18,527 nt of DNA from CAJXJP01 sp964022365 (GTDB lineage: Bacteria > Patescibacteriota > Gracilibacteria > BD1-5 > UBA6164): contig CAXHZN010000015.1 in the NCBI GenBank assembly GCA_964022365.1, forward strand, positions 1 through 18,527. The letters are read 5' to 3'. How positions within the stretch are numbered: position 1 is the first letter of the stretch; each line of letters begins with the position of its first letter. The position numbers and the translations under genes were made by a program. Positions 15,735 through 18,527 of the stretch are shown here, piece by piece. The notes under the pieces were generated by a model that saw only the letters and a program-made list of their open reading frames with translations, searched no databases and was not told where the DNA came from.

Positions 15735-15779
15735 TATATAAAAAACACAAAATTTTTAAAATTTTGTGTTTTTTATATA
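15735..15779 (+). terminator. Long perfect hairpin before gyrB, probable terminator
   Basis: Bases 15735-15756 and 15758-15779 are perfect 22-base inverted arms around a single T. The core is ACACAAAATTTT/AAAATTTTGTGT with a T6 run inside the right arm. It most likely ends the 15259 transcript, about 70 bases after its stop. A smaller hairpin, AAAACTTC/GAAGTTTT (15688-15711), lies between them. Confidence 0.7.
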
Positions 15780-15834
15780 AAAATTAAGCCGTAGAAAGCT
15801 TGTAAAAATTCTATCGTCTATTTAAAGCCAAAAT

Positions 15835-15862
15835 TTGATTTTGAATATTTTATTATTATAGT
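15835..15862 (+). promoter_or_regulatory. Promoter of gyrB
   Basis: TTGATT (15835-15840), 16-base spacer, TATAGT (15857-15862), 32 bases before the ATG. Confidence 0.5.
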
Positions 15863-15894
15863 GTATTTATAGAATATTTTTTAAATGTATATGT

Positions 15895-17799
15895 ATGACA
15901 AAAACAACTGAAGAATATGGAGCTGATTCGATACAGGTCTTAGAGGGTTTAGAGCCAGTAAGAAAAAGACCAGGGATGTATATCGGTTCAACTGATGAAA
16001 GAGGTTTACATCATTTAGTTTGGGAAATTGTAGATAATTCGATTGATGAAGCTATGGCTGGTCATTGTGATACAATTATTACTACTCTTGGAAAAGATGG
16101 TTCATGTACTGTTGAAGATAACGGTCGTGGGATTCCGGTTGAAAAACATGCAAAAACTGGTAAATCAACTTTAGAAACAATTTTAACAGTTCTTCATGCT
16201 GGGTGAAAATTTGGTTGAGGAGGTTATAAAGTTTCAGGTGGTCTTCATGGTGTAGGTTCTTCTGTTGTAAATGCACTTTCTACAAAAATGGAAGCGTGGG
16301 TCCATAGAGATGGAAAAATTCATTACCAATCATTTACTAAAGGTCAAACTGACGGAGATATTGAAGTAGTTGGAAAAACAAATAAAACAGGAACAATTAT
16401 TAAATTTTATCCTGATGCTGAAATATTTAAAATCACTACAGATTTTGATTATAAAACTATTGTAAATAGACTCAGACAACAAGCATATTTAACAAAAGGT
16501 ATTAAGTTAAATATTATTGATGAAAGAAGCGAAAAAAGATATAAATTTTACTTCGAAGGATGAGTTAAATCGTATGTTCACTTTCTGAATAAAAATGAAG
16601 ATACTCAAGGAGATATTTTTTATGCAGAAAAAGAAAAAAATGATATTCTAGTAGAATTATCACTTCAATATAATAAAGGATATTCAAATAATATTATTTC
16701 ATTTGTAAATAATATTCATACTCCAGAAGGAGGAACTCATATTACTGGTTTTAGAACAGCTCTTACAAGAACAATAAATAAGTACGCGAGAGATAAAGGT
16801 ATCTTAAAAGAAAAAGATATTAACCTTACAAATGAAGATGTAGTTGAAGGAATGACGTGTGTAATTTCTATTAAAGTTATTGATCCTCAGTTTGAAGGTC
16901 AAACAAAAGGGAAATTATGAACTCCAGAAGCAAGATGAGCTGTAGATGGTGTGTTCTCTGAAAAATTTATGGAATTTTTAGAAGAAGATCCAAAAACAGC
17001 AAAACATGTAATCGAAAAAGTTCTTTTAGCTGCAAAGGCTAGGTTAGCTGCTAGAGCTGCTAGAGATACGGTTATTAGAAAAGGTGCATTAGAATGAATG
17101 ACTCTTCCTGGTAAATTAGCTGACTGTTCTTCAAAAGATCCAGTTAAATCAGAACTATATATAGTCGAAGGAGATTCTGCCGGTGGTTCAGCTAAGCAGG
17201 GTCGTGATAGAAATACTCAAGCAATTTTACCACTTAGAGGTAAAATTTTAAATACAGAACAAGCAAGAATTGATAAAATTTTTGCAAATAACGAAGTAAA
17301 AAACCTTATTATTGCTCTCGGGACTTCTATTTGAGAATCATTTGATATTTCTAGATTAAGATATCATAGAATTGTTATCATGACGGATGCGGATGTTGAT
17401 GGTGCTCATATTAGAACTCTACTTTTAACTTTCTTTTTTAGATATCTTCGTGATATTGTAGAATGAGGATATTTATATATTGCTCAACCACCTTTATATA
17501 AACTTACAAAATGAAAAAAAGCTTGGTATGTTTATACTGAAGTTGAAAAAGAAAAAATTATGTCGGAAGAATGAATTGTCTGAGAAAATATTCAACGTTA
17601 TAAAGGGCTTGGGGAAATGAATCCAGAACAACTTTGGGAAACAACAATGGATCCAGAAGAAAGAAAAATGTACAAAGTTTCAGTTCATGATGCTAAAGCA
17701 GCAGATGAAATTTTTAAAATTCTTATGGGGTGAGATGTTGCTCCAAGAAAAAGATTTATTCAAACAAGGGCTATGGATGTAAAAAACTTAGATGTTTAA
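15895..17799 (+). CDS. gyrB: DNA gyrase subunit B, 12 in-frame TGA glycines
   Basis: GyrB is the ATPase subunit of gyrase, which introduces negative supercoils together with GyrA. The 634-residue frame has the GHKL ATPase (EIVDNSIDEA with E44 and N48, DNGRG 75-79, GGKFGGGGYKVSGGLHGVG 103-121), the transducer with QTKGKLGTPEAR, RLAARAARD, and the Toprim domain (EGDSAGG 425-431, DADVDG 498-503). It then has RYKGLGEMNPEQLWETTMDP and a terminal MDVKNLDV. The NLDV end and the length favour GyrB over ParE, although GyrA/ParC are not in the window to confirm it. Twelve TGA codons fall at family glycines, several in the ATP lid (codons 104 and 108). The start ATG 15895 is without a Shine-Dalgarno. 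It stands alone between its promoter and a hairpin terminator. Confidence 0.96.
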
Positions 17800-17814
17800 T
17801 ATTCTTCAAATAAA

Positions 17815-17849
17815 AAATAAATTCATTAATTTAATGAATTTATTTTTTT
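17815..17849 (+). terminator. Terminator of gyrB
   Basis: Fifteen-base perfect arms (17815-17829 and 17831-17845) with core ATTCATTAA/TTAATGAAT are followed by a T-run, 15 bases after the stop codon. Confidence 0.88.
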
Positions 17850-17981
17850 GTTTTTTTTGAGTATATATAATAAGGATACAAATTCGTTCTCAGATAAACT
17901 TTTTGTTAAATTAAAAAATACCTTATTTGAGCCATTTTTTATAATTCAATGAAAAAAAGTAAAAAAAAGTATAAAAAAGTT

Positions 17982-18009
17982 TTGACTTTAAATCAAATTT
18001 TCATATTAT
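17982..18009 (+). promoter_or_regulatory. Promoter of the tRNA cluster
   Basis: TTGACT (17982-17987), 16-base spacer, TATTAT (18004-18009), with an A-rich tract just upstream. It lies 36 bases before tRNA-Asn. The stretch 17850-17981 upstream shows nothing else I can support. Confidence 0.6.
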
Positions 18010-18045
18010 CTGTCTCGCTGAAACGCAAACACATTATATAAATTT

Positions 18046-18120
18046 TCCTCCGTAGCTCAGCGGTAGAGTAGATGACTGTTAATCATTTGGTCACTGGTTC
18101 GAATCCAGTCGGGGGAGCCA
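18046..18120 (+). tRNA. tRNA-Asn (GTT)
   Basis: The acceptor TCCTCCG/CGGGGGA has one U-G pair, the D stem is GCTC/GAGT, the anticodon stem GATGA/TCATT holds the loop CTGTTAA (GTT at 18078-18080), and the T arm is ACTGG/CCAGT with TTCGAAT. G73 and CCA are encoded. Confidence 0.96.
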
Positions 18121-18163
18121 TATAAAAAGTTCTTTAAATAAAAAGATTTTTTAAATAAATTGT

Positions 18164-18251
18164 GGAGAGATGCCAGAGTGGTCGAATGGAACGGTCTTGA
18201 AAACCGTCGTGTCGCAAGGCACCCAGGGTTCGAATCCCTGTTTCTCCGCCA
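18164..18251 (+). tRNA. tRNA-Ser (TGA)
   Basis: A class II tRNA with a long variable arm. The acceptor is GGAGAGA/TTTCTCC, the anticodon stem ACGGT/ACCGT holds the loop CTTGAAA with TGA at 18198-18200, the variable arm is GTGTCGCAAGGCAC, and the T arm is CAGGG/CCCTG. G73 and CCA are encoded. This anticodon reads UCA, not UGA. Confidence 0.96.
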
Positions 18252-18280
18252 TTTTTTTTACACAAAAATTGAAATTACTT

Positions 18281-18370
18281 GGAAAGGTGGCAGAGTGGCT
18301 TATCGCGCACCCCTGCTAAGGGTGTGAACCTTCACGGGTTCCGAGGGTTCAAATCCCTCTCTTTCCGCCA
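18281..18370 (+). tRNA. tRNA-Ser (GCT)
   Basis: A class II tRNA. The acceptor is GGAAAGG/TCTTTCC, the anticodon stem CACCC/GGGTG holds the loop CTGCTAA with GCT at 18315-18317, a long variable arm follows (GAACC..GGTTC), and the T arm is GAGGG/CCCTC. G73 and CCA are encoded. It reads AGU/AGC. Confidence 0.96.
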
Positions 18371-18376
18371 TTGGAA

Positions 18377-18452
18377 GGGCCTGTAGCTCAGGGGTTAGAG
18401 CACTCGGCTCATAACCGATTGGTCGCTGGTTCAATTCCAGCCAGGCCCACCA
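18377..18452 (+). tRNA. tRNA with CAT anticodon, probably tRNA-Ile2 (CAT, lysidine-modified)
   Basis: The acceptor GGGCCTG/CAGGCCC is perfect. The D stem is GCTC/GAGC, the anticodon stem CTCGG/CCGAT has a C27-U43 mismatch, and the loop CTCATAA has CAT at 18410-18412. The T arm is GCTGG/CCAGC, with A73 and CCA. The CTCATAA loop and the TGGTCGCTGG stretch resemble bacterial tRNA-Ile2, which reads AUA after lysidine modification by TilS. Elongator Met is the alternative. It starts only 6 bases after tRNA-Ser(GCT). Confidence 0.85.
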
Positions 18453-18504
18453 TTCCAAAATAATTACAGTATTTTACATTCATTGAGAAAAACAAAAAAA
18501 AGTT

Positions 18505-18510
18505 TTGACA
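18505..18510 (+). promoter_or_regulatory. -35 element of a promoter cut by the window end
   Basis: TTGACA follows an A-tract and GTT, as in the promoter at 17982. With a 16-base spacer the -10 would begin at base 18527, the last base here. Another stable-RNA or strongly expressed unit may start just beyond. Confidence 0.35.
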
Positions 18511-18527
18511 ATGATTTAAAAATAAAT

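Noticed and set aside
15667..15894. Replication origin near gyrB
   Set aside because: I saw no cluster of DnaA-box-like sites (TTATNCACA) and no dnaA or dnaN nearby.
1..17799. Pseudogene or frameshift interpretation of leuS, obg, prfA and gyrB
   Set aside because: All interruptions are TGA in the same frame with no frameshift, and they fall at family glycines. So many independent nonsense mutations of one type in essential genes is not credible.
1..17799. TGA = Trp (code 4) as in mycoplasmas
   Set aside because: Conserved Trp residues are TGG, while TGA lies in GGQ, the P-loop and other invariant glycine sites.
17949..18041. 30-codon Lys-rich ORF before the tRNA cluster
   Set aside because: It runs through the -35 and -10 of the tRNA promoter. 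Lys-rich content is expected from the A-tract.
18198..18200. tRNA with TGA anticodon as the decoder of UGA
   Set aside because: Anticodon TGA reads UCA (Ser). Decoding UGA needs anticodon TCA, and no such tRNA is in this window.
1..18527. CRISPR arrays, insertion sequences, integrase or attachment sites
   Set aside because: No regularly spaced repeats, transposase-like frames or tRNA-end duplications were found. The tRNA genes end normally without a repeated 3' segment.

Overview
The window is strongly AT-rich bacterial DNA in which TGA is read as glycine (genetic code 25). Read with ordinary stops, leuS, obg, prfA and gyrB all look shattered. Read with TGA as Gly they become intact full-length proteins, except leuS, which only runs off the left edge. 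TGA then falls on invariant glycines: the Obg P-loop, the release-factor GGQ motif, GyrB and LeuRS signatures, and the HxGH motif of a nucleotidyltransferase. By hand I count more than 100 in-frame TGA codons. This code is known from the candidate phyla Absconditabacteria (SR1) and Gracilibacteria (BD1-5), so the organism is most likely one of these. Which one cannot be decided from this window.

Layout. 1-2363: 3' part of leuS. 2421-3996: a divergent pair, a secreted cysteine-hydrolase-like protein (-) and a secreted unknown protein (+), sharing fully overlapping promoters. 4101-4394: a small winged-helix-like protein with a palindrome in its promoter. 4502-6304: typA (-). 6469-6762: small unknown gene. 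6819-7854: the ribosomal operon rpsF-ssb-rpsR (-). 8040-8114: elongator tRNA-Met. 8229-9584: obg. 9621-10454: unknown membrane protein (-). 10528-11813: a doubtful coiled-coil/membrane ORF and an anchored TPR protein. 11935-13008: prfA (RF1). 13109-15158: a tight four-gene operon (PH-like membrane protein, HIT protein, NMNAT-like nucleotidyltransferase, HNH protein). 15259-15666: small membrane protein. 15895-17799: gyrB. 18046-18452: tRNA cluster Asn(GTT), Ser(TGA), Ser(GCT) and a CAT tRNA that is probably Ile2. No gene-free stretch exceeds about 250 bases.

Expression signals are unusually regular. Twelve of the thirteen promoters I can draw have a 16-bp spacer between a TTGAnn-like -35 and a TATAAT-like -10. 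Convergent genes are separated by bidirectional hairpin terminators, several built on one core with a TTAA centre. Most genes lack a Shine-Dalgarno sequence. The two clear exceptions (2421-3059 and 4101-4394) also have no TGA glycine codons.

How the genes fit together. Most recognisable genes serve translation and its quality control (leuS, typA, rpsF/rpsR, obg, prfA, tRNAs) or DNA topology and replication (gyrB, ssb). The point most worth attention is that RF1 carries eight UGA codons, one of them inside its catalytic GGQ, while typA encodes all of its roughly 50 glycines with GGN. The tRNA-Gly(UCA) that must read UGA is not in this window.
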